NCBI GenBank assembly: GCA_020433455.1
Contig: JAGRCP010000019.1
Span: 31,545-95,544 of the forward strand
Source: Caldilineaceae bacterium
GTDB taxonomy: Bacteria > Chloroflexota > Anaerolineae > Caldilineales > Caldilineaceae
Length of the DNA stretch: 64,000 nucleotides
Reading direction: 5' to 3'
The position numbers and the translations under genes were made by a program. Of this stretch, positions 1 to 7,996 are shown in pieces (within the stretch, counting starts at the first letter, position 1; every line of letters begins with the position of its first letter). The notes beneath the pieces are model-generated. The model was not told the DNA's origin. It saw only the letters and a list, made by a program, of their open reading frames with translations, and made no database searches.

Positions 1-1866
1 AGTCAGGGGCAGGATATCTCTCTGCGAGGCGGCGTCTACGGCAGCGTAGGGGCCGGTCCCCAGCGCAACCGCACTGAGTTGTGGGGCAGCATCGACGGAG
101 CGCCCTATGTCAAGCTGGCGGAAGCCTTTGAAGAGAACAGCTGCCTCTACTTTACCGTGCTGGACGCCAATAGCGCTTTTGCCGAAGGTACGGAGGAGGG
201 CATGGTCCGGGCGGAGGAACTTTATACCGACGCCATCGGCAATGAAGAGCTAACCCAATGTTGGGTGCGGCCGGACGAAATGACGGAACTGCGCAGCTTT
301 AGCTACTTCCGCCTGGCCCAGTTGAGCGCCTATCAGGGTATCCCCGAAGTAACCGAGACCTTTATTCAGTCACTGGAAGCCGAATACCCCGACAGCGTCT
401 ACGCTGATGTGGGCCGCCGCTGGTATGACGTTTACGCCGCGGAGAACGACGTGGCCGCGGCCTGCGATGTGATCACCGGATATGCTGAGGAAAACCCCGC
501 GGTCACCGAAGTATTGAGCGACTACGGCTACGCCAACCCCACGTTTACGGCCAAGGACCTCTGCCCGGCGCTCCAATTGGTGCAGCCGGTTGGCGAATTG
601 CGGAACGCCGGAGCGGCCACAGAAACGATTACCGAAACGATTACAGAAACAACAACCGTCGGCGAAGTCGTGTCGCCCGACGCGGCCGAAACGGCAGGTG
701 ACGAAATCGGCGCCCAAGAAGAAACGCCCGCCGTACCGGAGGCGACCCCGAATCCTCTGGGCGCGTGCCCTGCGGACCTGGCCGGCTATGCGGAAGCTTT
801 CCCCGACGTGATTCGCCAGGCCGCGGGCGACGCCGCAGCGGTGGAGCAGTGGATGCGCGACTGTCGGGCCATGAGCGATGAGCGCGGTGCGTTGATCCTG
901 ACCGAACTCAACGGTGATTCCCTGGAGGATGCCGTGGTTTTCCCCACCATCGTGTCTGACATCGGCTTCGGCCCTGACGGCAGCCAAGGTGCAGTCCTCA
1001 TCTATCACGCCGACGCCTCGGGCGCGCTGCAATTGGTCTACAATCCCGACGTGTACGGCCAACCCATGCCCCTGAAGGTAGACGACCTCAATGACGACGG
1101 CCGGCCGGAGATCGCCTGGACTGTAGAAAGCTGCTCTATTTCCTGCGTGCTGGAAGTGCAGATGGTGAGCTGGGTGAGCGACGTTTACACCAGCACGATC
1201 GAACCGGGCGCGCTCATTGCCCAGGGCACGGCAGGCTTTGCTCCCGTAGGCCCGGTGGACCCCGGCAGCGGTCAGGAATTGGTGCTGGAAGGCGGCGTGA
1301 GCGCTGCGCCCGAAAGCGGCCTGGCCGTGCCCCACACCGAACGCTGGCAGAGCATAGCCGGAGCGCCCTTCCGCCGGCTGGACTGGATTTATGATCGGGA
1401 GAGCGAAGGCAACAATTGTTTGGGGCTGCGTTTGGTCGAGGCGGATATTTCCCTGCAGGCGGCTGACGTGTTGGGCTATGGCCCGGCCATCGATCGCTAC
1501 GCCGCTGCCCTGTCCGAGCCCCTTGCTGCGTGCAGCATCTTCGGCATGGCCGCCGAGGATGAGCTGGTCTTGCTCCGGGGATTAGCGAATTTCCGGCTGA
1601 TTCAGGCCCAGGCCCTCAGCGGCGATGCCGACGCCGCGCAGGCCGCGCTGGACGAACTGGCGCAGGAGCAGCCCAATGGACCGTATACCGAGGCCGCACA
1701 GCAGTGGCTGGCCGCGTACGCCGCGGACGGCGATCCCGGCGCGGCCTGTGATGCGGTTCAGCCCATCTTCGATGAGGATGATAACCTCTGGCTCATCACC
1801 GACCAGTTTGGCTTTAATCACCCCGCGCTGGCCGCGCATCAGTTGTGTTACCGCCCGGTGCAATAA
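1..1866 (+). CDS. Secreted/surface protein with duplicated module, 5' end outside window
   Basis: The frame is open from base 1 to the TAA at 1864-1866, so the N-terminus lies upstream of the window and a TTG at 79 is unlikely to be the start. The 621 visible residues hold two related alpha-helical modules. The first (residues about 3-185) begins GQDISLRGGV and carries WGSIDGAPY. The second (about 420-621) begins GQELVLEGGV and carries WQSIAGAPF. Both have paired cysteines and end in H/NPxxxAxxLC. Between them are a T/E-rich linker and a segment with an FG-GAP-like DLNDDGRPEI stretch. The modules look TPR-like (FRLIQAQALSGD). Family not recognised; an extracytoplasmic location is inferred from cysteines and linker. 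Confidence 0.75.
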   Translation, partial: SQGQDISLRGGVYGSVGAGPQRNRTELWGSIDGAPYVKLAEAFEENSCLYFTVLDANSAFAEGTEEGMVRAEELYTDAIGNEELTQCWVRPDEMTELRSFSYFRLAQLSAYQGIPEVTETFIQSLEAEYPDSVYADVGRRWYDVYAAENDVAAACDVITGYAEENPAVTEVLSDYGYANPTFTAKDLCPALQLVQPVGELRNAGAATETITETITETTTVGEVVSPDAAETAGDEIGAQEETPAVPEATPNPLGACPADLAGYAEAFPDVIRQAAGDAAAVEQWMRDCRAMSDERGALILTELNGDSLEDAVVFPTIVSDIGFGPDGSQGAVLIYHADASGALQLVYNPDVYGQPMPLKVDDLNDDGRPEIAWTVESCSISCVLEVQMVSWVSDVYTSTIEPGALIAQGTAGFAPVGPVDPGSGQELVLEGGVSAAPESGLAVPHTERWQSIAGAPFRRLDWIYDRESEGNNCLGLRLVEADISLQAADVLGYGPAIDRYAAALSEPLAACSIFGMAAEDELVLLRGLANFRLIQAQALSGDADAAQAALDELAQEQPNGPYTEAAQQWLAAYAADGDPGAACDAVQPIFDEDDNLWLITDQFGFNHPALAAHQLCYRPVQ

Positions 1867-1878
1867 GCTTGCAGGCTA

Positions 1879-1948
1879 AAATCTCCCAATCTCCCAATCG
1901 CATAATCTCAGGAAGTGGAGATTGGGCGATTATGTGATTGGGCGATTG
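1879..1948. repeat. Inverted pair of 8-nt-phased degenerate repeats
   Basis: Four octads run in phase at 1879-1910 (AAATCTCC, CAATCTCC, CAATCGCA, TAATCTCA). Four run on the opposite strand at 1917-1948 (GGAGATTG, GGCGATTA, TGTGATTG, GGCGATTG). The arms pair imperfectly into a hairpin between the convergent genes on either side, so a two-way terminator role is plausible. The right arm lies inside the last codons and stop of the glycosyltransferase. See findings. Confidence 0.7.
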
Positions 1949-2895
1949 CTTTTTGTGTTTTCTGTTGCGCTCGTCACCACCGGCGTCCCGGCCTGCATGG
2001 CTTCGATGACGGTCATACCGAAGCCCTCATAAAGGCTGGGAAAGAGATAGGCCACGGCCATGTGATAGAGCGCGGGCTTGTCCTCATCCGGAGCCCAGCC
2101 GCAGAAGATAACGGCGTCTGCAATTCCCAGGTCGGCCGCCGCCTTTTGAGGGTCGGGCGCAAAGGCGCTGTCGTGCGTGGGCAATTTTCCAACGATGACC
2201 AGCTTTACCGCGGCATCGCCTCCCTGGGTCAAATAGCGAGCGTAGCCGGCCAGAATTCCCCCTACATTTTTGCGCACGTCAAAACCGCCGAGATAGAGAA
2301 AATAACGGGGCGGCAGATTGTAGCGCGCCCGCACCGCGGCCAGCTGATCCGGCTCCAGCGCGTCAGGCGTCATGGCGTTGGGGCCGTGGGGAACAGCATG
2401 GACGCGACTCGGATCAATGTTCAGTTCCGCGACAATGTCCCTGGCCGCGGCGTTGCTTACGGTGATGGCGGCAGCCGCACGGCGAGCCGAAGCGCTGACC
2501 AGGCGCGTGTACAGGCGCTGGGGCGCGCCGCCCCGGTAAGCGGGCAGCAGGCGGGGAATCATGTCGTGGACCGTCACCACGGTAGGAACCGGCTGCCGGA
2601 GCGGCGCAGCCCAATAGGGAACCCAGAGCGCGTCCGCCGCCAGCGAGCGGGCTGTCCGGGGCACGGTAACCTGCTCCCACCAGACTTTGGTAAGTTGGCG
2701 CGGTCCGGGTATGAGCGCCCCCTGCATGACGGTGACGTTGGGCAGCGCAGGTTCTATTGCGGTTGCGTTCGGGACGAGCAGGGTGTAGCGGACGCCCTTT
2801 TCCCGTCCGGCCAGATGGGTGAGTAACTGATGGAGGTATTGCCCGCTGCCCGTTTCCAGGCGTCCGGCAAACCAACCATTAATGAGGATGTGCAT
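1930..2895 (-). CDS. GT4-family glycosyltransferase, C-terminally truncated
   Basis: This resembles a GT-B fold glycosyltransferase of family 4 that transfers a sugar from a nucleotide sugar, probably in surface polysaccharide synthesis. Visible marks are an N-terminal MHILINGWFAG, VPHG near residue 190, YLGGFDVRKN near 215, and the donor-site stretch PSLYEGFGMTVIEAMQAGTPVV near the end. Family members usually continue another 50-70 residues with the final helices. Here coding ends in SATENTKSNRPIT, read from the octad array, so the C-terminal helix that closes on the N-domain is missing. It is probably impaired or a recent pseudogene. It converges on the upstream surface-protein gene. Confidence 0.8.
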   Translation of the reverse strand: MHILINGWFAGRLETGSGQYLHQLLTHLAGREKGVRYTLLVPNATAIEPALPNVTVMQGALIPGPRQLTKVWWEQVTVPRTARSLAADALWVPYWAAPLRQPVPTVVTVHDMIPRLLPAYRGGAPQRLYTRLVSASARRAAAAITVSNAAARDIVAELNIDPSRVHAVPHGPNAMTPDALEPDQLAAVRARYNLPPRYFLYLGGFDVRKNVGGILAGYARYLTQGGDAAVKLVIVGKLPTHDSAFAPDPQKAAADLGIADAVIFCGWAPDEDKPALYHMAVAYLFPSLYEGFGMTVIEAMQAGTPVVTSATENTKSNRPIT

Positions 2896-2913
2896 GGGGA
2901 TGAGGCTGATCGC

Positions 2914-3441
2914 CTATGGGCGACGGGCCTGTCGGGCCCGGGCGACTTCTTCATCCAGCCGCAACTGCAAAAGCTGGAGATGGATAATGGGGACCTGAAG
3001 ATTAAAGCTGAGGATTTTGCGGTTGAGTTCCTGCATCGCCGCTTCCCAATTTTCCAGCCGCTCTTTATCATCGGACGCGGCGGTCATCTCTCTCCGCAGC
3101 TTGTCGATTGCTTCCAGCAGGCGCTTCCGCTCGCCGATCCAACCCGGCGCCAGATCATTGTTGCGCAGCAGCTTATTGGCCATGCGCTGCTCGCTCGGCT
3201 CGAAAGGGTCCTCAGCGCGCAGGGGCTTGCCCTGACCCGGGAGGTTATCGAATGCGCCCGTGCGCATGGCCTCCTCGATGCGTTGATTGGCCAGCGACTC
3301 CCACTGATCCAGATCGCCGGGCGTGCGTCGCGCCGGTTCTTGCTCGGCCGCTTTGCGCGTCGTCCCGTTCTCTGTGTCGTCCTCTGCCCCGGTACGATAC
3401 GCCTGGGCGTGCTCTTTGGCTTGTTTCGCTTTGTCGGTCAT
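2914..3441 (-). CDS. DUF1992 (DnaJ-C28 conserved region) protein
   Basis: A 175-residue cytoplasmic protein. The central part matches the DUF1992/DNAJC28 conserved domain: NQRIEEAMRTGAFDNLPGQGKPL near residues 50-72 (AFDNLPGQGKPL is the signature), then PFEPSEQRMANKLLRNN and APGWIGERK. There is no J domain. The N-terminus is charged and low in complexity (KAKQAKEHAQ), and the C-terminal half is a predicted amphipathic helix rich in L, E and R. The role of bacterial members is unknown. It lies just upstream of the truncated glycosyltransferase on the same strand, 18 bases away, so the two may be co-transcribed. Confidence 0.85.
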   Translation of the reverse strand: MTDKAKQAKEHAQAYRTGAEDDTENGTTRKAAEQEPARRTPGDLDQWESLANQRIEEAMRTGAFDNLPGQGKPLRAEDPFEPSEQRMANKLLRNNDLAPGWIGERKRLLEAIDKLRREMTAASDDKERLENWEAAMQELNRKILSFNLQVPIIHLQLLQLRLDEEVARARQARRP

Positions 3442-3682
3442 TCCGGTTTGCGCTACTATCCTGTATCCGTGAATAATGCGGGTGCATTGACGCGGCAGTT
3501 AAACAGGCTGAGACGGGGCTGCTTCCCTTGTGATTGTCCGGTGCGTTGGAGCCGCTCTCGCCGTCGCCCGTGGCGCGTCAACCTGGATTGTAGCGAGGCG
3601 CGACGCTTTGGTCAAAGAATTTAGGCCGCGCGCGTTGGGGCATTTTGTCTTCCGGGCTCAGCCGCAATCCACACGCCTTAAC

Positions 3683-3714
3683 GATCAAACCAATCAACCA
3701 TGAAACCAATCAAG
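3683..3714. repeat. 8-nt-phased repeat array upstream of argH
   Basis: Four octads run head to tail: GATCAAAC, CAATCAAC, CATGAAAC, CAATCAAG. They end 19 bases before the argH start. The rest of the 3442-3733 gap shows no ORF with family features, no RNA gene and no clear promoter box. The array belongs to the same class as those listed at other gene borders in this window. Confidence 0.55.
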
Positions 3715-3733
3715 ACTGGACGGAGCGGAACGT

Positions 3734-5131
3734 ATGAGTAACAAGTTGTGGGGCGGTCGCTTTACCGGGAAGACCGATCCCCTTATGGAGCAGTTTAACG
3801 CCTCCATCGGGTTTGATCGGACGTTGTGGGCGGCGGATATTGCCGGCAGCCAAGCCTATGCCCGCGCGCTGGGCAACGCCGGGCTGCTCACCGGCGACGA
3901 GGTTGCCGCGCTGACGGACGGCCTGGACGCAGTGGCGGAAGAGTGGCGCGCCGGAACCTTCGTTATCCAGCCCGGCGATGAAGACATCCACACCGCAAAC
4001 GAACGGCGGCTCACGGAGCTGATCGGCCCGGTGGCGGGCAAACTGCACACGGGACGCAGCCGTAACGATCAGGTAGCCACGGATTTGCGCCTGTGGCTGC
4101 GGGAAGAGATTGCCCGGCTGCGGGTTGATCTGCGCCAGCTCATGACCGTGACCATAGAGCGAGCCGAGGCCGAAATCGATCTGCTCATGCCCGGCTACAC
4201 GCACCTCCAGCCCGCGCAGCCCATTCGCTGGAGCCACTGGCTTTTGAGTCATGCCTGGGCCTGGCAGCGCGACGCCCAGCGCCTGGATGAGCTGGCCGCC
4301 CGGGTCAACATCATGCCCCTGGGCAGCGGCGCCCTGGCCGGCAACCCGTTTCCGATTGACCGGGAGGAGTTGGCCGCGGACTTGGGTTTTGACGCCGCGA
4401 CGGGCAATAGCCTGGACGGCGTGAGCGACCGGGACTTTGTAGCCGAGTTCCTCTTCTGGTCTACCATGACCATGCTCCACCTCAGCCGCCTGGCCGAAGA
4501 CCTCATCATCTACAGCAGCCGGGAGTTCTCCTTCGTCACCCTGGCCGACGCCTACAGCACGGGCAGCAGCCTCATGCCCCAGAAGAAGAACCCTGACGCG
4601 CTGGAGCTGCTGCGGGGCAAATCGGGACGCGTCCTGGGCAATCTGACCGGCCTCATGGCGACGCTGAAGGGGTTGCCCAGCACCTATAATAAGGATTTAC
4701 AGGAGGATAAGGAACCGCTCTTTGACGCGGTCAGCAATTTGCACGGCTCCTTGCAAATTGCCCGGGGCATCATCTCCACACTAACGCCCAATGCCCTGGT
4801 TATGCAGGCGGCCTTAACCAGCGAAATGCTGGCCACGGACCTGGCCGAATACTTGGTGCGTAAGGGCGTTCCCTTTCGCGAAACCCATCACATTGCCGGC
4901 GCGGCCGTGCAAATGGCCGAGCTCCAGGCGATCCCGCTGGCGGAGTTGGATCTGGACGACTTGCGCAGCCTGCATGAAGCCTTCGCTGAGGATGTGGCCG
5001 ACGTTTGGGATTTTGAGCGCAGCGTAGAGAGACGAACCGTGCGCGGCGGATCCAGTCGGCGCGCGATTGCCGAACAGATGGCGCTGTTGCGGGATTGGCT
5101 AACCGAAACGACGTCACTAACAAAGTCATAA
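3734..5131 (+). CDS. argH: Argininosuccinate lyase
   Basis: ArgH splits argininosuccinate into arginine and fumarate, the last step of arginine synthesis, in the cytoplasm. The protein is 465 residues, the usual length. It starts SNKLWGGRFTG and has TGRSRNDQVATDLRLWLR near residue 110. The fumarase/aspartase-superfamily signature GSSLMPQKKNPD lies near residue 280; the catalytic serine sits in this mobile loop. The HxxP-type stretch YTHLQPAQPI lies near 155. The gene stands alone: no argG or other arg gene is adjacent. The ATG is chosen because it opens the conserved N-terminus; the ribosome site ahead of it (GGAGCGG) is modest. Confidence 0.97.
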   Translation: MSNKLWGGRFTGKTDPLMEQFNASIGFDRTLWAADIAGSQAYARALGNAGLLTGDEVAALTDGLDAVAEEWRAGTFVIQPGDEDIHTANERRLTELIGPVAGKLHTGRSRNDQVATDLRLWLREEIARLRVDLRQLMTVTIERAEAEIDLLMPGYTHLQPAQPIRWSHWLLSHAWAWQRDAQRLDELAARVNIMPLGSGALAGNPFPIDREELAADLGFDAATGNSLDGVSDRDFVAEFLFWSTMTMLHLSRLAEDLIIYSSREFSFVTLADAYSTGSSLMPQKKNPDALELLRGKSGRVLGNLTGLMATLKGLPSTYNKDLQEDKEPLFDAVSNLHGSLQIARGIISTLTPNALVMQAALTSEMLATDLAEYLVRKGVPFRETHHIAGAAVQMAELQAIPLAELDLDDLRSLHEAFAEDVADVWDFERSVERRTVRGGSSRRAIAEQMALLRDWLTETTSLTKS

Positions 5132-5183
5132 ATAACGCCGAAAAATGCGCGAGCGGGCCGCGATTGCTCATCGCAAATTTCGT

Positions 5184-5212
5184 TTGACACCCATAAAATT
5201 CTTTGTTACGAT
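5184..5212 (+). promoter_or_regulatory. Sigma-70-type promoter for the opp operon
   Basis: TTGACA at 5184-5189 is followed by a 17-base spacer and TACGAT at 5207-5212. A perfect -35 box with an ideal spacer, at the start of a long untranslated stretch before oppD, makes a real promoter likely. The leader would be close to 400 bases. It holds a second perfect hairpin, GGTTCTC/GAGAACC, near 5309-5326, and nothing that matches a riboswitch I recognise. Confidence 0.65.
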
Positions 5213-5246
5213 GCATATTGTTAAAGTGACATTCAACGCTTTGCAC

Positions 5247-5270
5247 AACCCGATTTCAAAATCGGGTTTT
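5247..5270 (+). terminator. Hairpin with T-tract just after the promoter (attenuator or argH terminator)
   Basis: AACCCGATTT (5247-5256) and AAATCGGGTT (5259-5268) form a perfect 10-bp stem followed by TT. The short T run makes it a weak intrinsic terminator. It lies downstream of the promoter at 5184, so it could trim read-through from argH or act as an attenuator for the opp transcript. The 13-base CGGGTTTTAAC-type unit following it is repeated once. Confidence 0.45.
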
Positions 5271-5611
5271 AACACCCGGTTTTAACATTACGAAACGATT
5301 ATGAATAGGGGTTCTCTCGTGAGAACCGACAGAAACTCGCATGCAGCGCCTGCTGAAAGCAACACTGTGCAATTTCTGTCGTGGTAATCACGTCGGACTG
5401 TACTAGCGCTATCCATGGAGTTACGACATTCCTCCACCGGGAAGCTTCTGCGCTGCCAGACATAGAAAGCTCTATCTACTCCTCCGTCCCGTTTCAAATC
5501 CATATGCTTGCCAGATGCCGCATCCTCATGCAGCATCTGCTCTATAGTCTTACCCCAATTGTTTGATTCATTCCCAACATCTTGCAGCTCTCGTACTGAG
5601 GAGTAAACCGA

Positions 5612-6691
5612 ATGGCAAAACTGCTCGAAGTGAAGAATTTAAAGACCCAGTTCTTCACCCAGGATGGAGTCGTTCACGCAGTGAACGGAATCTCCTACAC
5701 GGTCGATGCCGGCGAGACAGTCGCCATCGTGGGTGAATCCGGTTCGGGCAAAAGCGTGGGGGTTATGTCGCTCATACGCTTAATTCCTTCCCCTCCGGGC
5801 AAAATTGTGGACGGCGAAGTTTGGTTCGACGGCCAGGACCTGTTGAAGCTAAACGAAGACGAATTGCGCCATATCCGCGGCAATCGCATCGCCATGATTT
5901 TCCAGGACCCCATGACGTCGCTCAATCCGGTGCTGACGATTGGTCGTCAGATTACGGAAGCGTTGGAATTGCACCTGAACATGAACCGGGATCAGGCGCG
6001 TAAGCGGGCGGTCAAGCTCATGGAGATGGTGGGTATCCCCGGGGCCGAAGCGCGGCTGGACGATTATCCTCACCAGTTTTCGGGCGGGATGCGCCAACGC
6101 GTGATGATTGCCATGGGCCTCAGCTGCGATCCTCAGTTGCTCATTGCTGACGAACCGACGACGGCGCTGGACGTGACGATTCAGGCGCAAATTGTGGATC
6201 TGGTCAACCGGCTCAAAGAAGAACTGGGCATGGCCGTGATCTGGATTACCCATGATCTGGGGGTTGTGGCCGGCATGGCCGAACGGGTCATCGTGATGTA
6301 TTCCGGCTTTATTGTGGAAGAATCCCTGGTCGATGATCTGTATGCCAATCCTCGCCATCCCTACACGCTGGGTTTGCTGCGCTCCATCCCGCGTCTGGAT
6401 ATCGGACGCCAGAAGCGTCTCATCCCCATTGACGGCCTGCCGCCGGACTTGCTGGAAGCGCCGACCAGTTGTCCATTTGCGCCGCGTTGCGATTTTGCCA
6501 TCGAGAAATGCACCCAGGAGAATCCGTCTCTGGAGTCGGTGGGACCCGACCATGTCGCGGCCTGTTGGGTGGACATTTCCGGTGCCAAGGTAAACGTTGC
6601 CAGCGATGCTGATTTAACCGAGGCAGAACTGCGCAGTAGAGAAGATGCGGCCGTTGCCGTCAGCAGCAAACAAGAGGGAGAAGGCGCCTAA
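5612..6691 (+). CDS. oppD: Oligopeptide/dipeptide ABC transporter ATPase, D subunit
   Basis: A cytoplasmic ATPase that powers peptide import together with OppF and the two permeases. The 359-residue protein shows Walker A GESGSGKS near residue 46, the Q-loop [13 protein letters not shown] near 100, the signature [12 protein letters not shown] near 160, Walker [13 protein letters not shown] near 180 and the switch histidine ITHD near 212. The C-terminal oligopeptide-binding-ATPase region carries cysteines ([14 protein letters not shown]), which in this family can ligate a cluster. It overlaps oppF by one base (TAATG). The last 30 residues form an acidic family-specific tail. The ribosome site is TGAGGAG. 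Confidence 0.93.
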   Translation: MAKLLEVKNLKTQFFTQDGVVHAVNGISYTVDAGETVAIVGESGSGKSVGVMSLIRLIPSPPGKIVDGEVWFDGQDLLKLNEDELRHIRGNRIAMIFQDPMTSLNPVLTIGRQITEALELHLNMNRDQARKRAVKLMEMVGIPGAEARLDDYPHQFSGGMRQRVMIAMGLSCDPQLLIADEPTTALDVTIQAQIVDLVNRLKEELGMAVIWITHDLGVVAGMAERVIVMYSGFIVEESLVDDLYANPRHPYTLGLLRSIPRLDIGRQKRLIPIDGLPPDLLEAPTSCPFAPRCDFAIEKCTQENPSLESVGPDHVAACWVDISGAKVNVASDADLTEAELRSREDAAVAVSSKQEGEGA

Positions 6692-7713
6692 TGAGCACCC
6701 AAACAAACGGCTCCCAGGGAAGTGGCGCCCTGGTTGAGGTGAAAGGTCTAAAGATGCACTTTCCCATCTCCAAGGGAGTCATCTTCCAGCGTCAGGTCGG
6801 CGCCATCAAGGCGGTGGACGGCGTTACGTTCAGCCTCTACCCCGGCGAGACGCTGGGCCTGGTGGGCGAGTCCGGCTGCGGCAAATCGACGACCGGTCGA
6901 GCCATTTTGCAGCTCTATCGCCCTACGGACGGTTCCGTGGTTTTCGAGGGCAAAGAGCTAACGGAAATCAAGGGCGAAGAGTTGCGCAAGATGCGGCGCA
7001 GCATGCAGATGATTTTCCAGGACCCCTATGCATCACTCAACCCGCGCATGACTGTGGGCAGCATTGTCAGCGAGCCGTTGGAAGTCCACGGCATCGGCGG
7101 CAGCCGCAAGGAGCGACAGAAGCGGGTGCAGGAATTGCTGAAGACTGTGGGCTTGAATCCCTACTTTGTCAATCGTTACCCCCATGAATTTTCCGGCGGT
7201 CAGCGGCAGCGTATTGGCGTGGCCCGGGCCTTGGCCGTCAATCCTTCCTTCATCGTTTGCGACGAGCCTATTTCCGCACTGGACGTGTCGATTCAGGCTC
7301 AGATCATCAACCTGCTGGAAGACCTCCAGGAAGAGTTGAACCTGACCTACCTCTTTATTGCCCATGACCTATCGGTTGTGCGTCATATCTCGGACCGCAT
7401 TGCCGTGATGTATCTGGGCAAAATTGCTGAACTGGCCGAACGGGATGAACTATACGCCAACCCCATGCATCCCTACACCCAGGCGTTGCTCTCCGCCGTG
7501 CCCATTCCGGACCCGGTAATTGAGAACGAACGCAAGCGCATTATTCTGGAGGGCGATGTTCCCAGCCCGGCCAATCCTCCCCAGGGATGTAACTTCTGCA
7601 CCCGCTGTCCCCGAGTTATGGACGTCTGCCGTGAAAAAGAGCCAGAATTTAAGGACCACGGCAACGGGCATTACGTGGCTTGTTGGCTTTATGAAGAAGG
7701 GCATGAAGGCTAA
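6691..7713 (+). CDS. oppF: Oligopeptide/dipeptide ABC transporter ATPase, F subunit
   Basis: Second ATPase of the transporter, 340 residues, pairing with OppD as a heterodimer. Walker A is [12 protein letters not shown] near residue 60, the signature [15 protein letters not shown] near 170, Walker [13 protein letters not shown] near 190 and the H-loop FIAHD near 224. The C-terminal cysteine cluster [13 protein letters not shown] is typical of OppF/DppF. Its start codon overlaps the oppD stop, which indicates translational coupling. A strong 15-bp hairpin follows the stop, so the ATPases can be made separately from the binding protein downstream. Confidence 0.93.
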   Translation: MSTQTNGSQGSGALVEVKGLKMHFPISKGVIFQRQVGAIKAVDGVTFSLYPGETLGLVGESGCGKSTTGRAILQLYRPTDGSVVFEGKELTEIKGEELRKMRRSMQMIFQDPYASLNPRMTVGSIVSEPLEVHGIGGSRKERQKRVQELLKTVGLNPYFVNRYPHEFSGGQRQRIGVARALAVNPSFIVCDEPISALDVSIQAQIINLLEDLQEELNLTYLFIAHDLSVVRHISDRIAVMYLGKIAELAERDELYANPMHPYTQALLSAVPIPDPVIENERKRIILEGDVPSPANPPQGCNFCTRCPRVMDVCREKEPEFKDHGNGHYVACWLYEEGHEG

Positions 7714-7722
7714 GTAATGGCT

Positions 7723-7757
7723 ATAAAGTCGAGTTTCTCAATGAAACTCGACTTTAT
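7723..7757 (+). terminator. Intrinsic terminator or processing hairpin after oppF
   Basis: A perfect 15-bp stem (7723-7737 with 7743-7757) and a 5-base loop, arms beginning ATAAAGTCGAG. It has A-rich and T-rich ends, and the stem finishes in CTTTAT, so it may stop transcription or protect the oppDF message. Confidence 0.7.
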
Positions 7758-7813
7758 TCATGTTCATGAATGCGTTGTCTTTATTTTTGCAAAGAAATTT
7801 CGGCACAAAAAAA

Positions 7814-7843
7814 TTGACAACGCATAAATTTTAATGCTACCAT
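7814..7843 (+). promoter_or_regulatory. Sigma-70-type promoter for the first binding protein
   Basis: TTGACA at 7814-7819, an 18-base spacer, TACCAT at 7838-7843. The box lies in an AT-rich stretch between the oppF hairpin and the binding-protein gene and gives a leader of about 145 bases. The TAC-type -10 is like the ones at 5207 and 53329. It lets the binding protein be expressed above its ATPases. Confidence 0.6.
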
Positions 7844-7996
7844 ACAACGGTATTCTCAGTACCCTCGTAACATCTGTCCGCAGAATACATCCACACTAAG
7901 GTACAATCGTATCTGCCAAGCCGTTTTACCCAGTAGTTTTTCGTGAACGTTTGTTCGCCGCCCTGGCGGACAGCTAACCACAAAGGAGTGTAATAG

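Noticed and set aside
1915..2826. 303-aa plus-strand reading frame
   Set aside because: It lies antisense to the glycosyltransferase, shows no domain, and its composition is that of a shadow frame.
5212..5611. Riboswitch in the oppD leader
   Set aside because: Hairpins exist, but no conserved aptamer motif was recognised; kept only as a structured leader.
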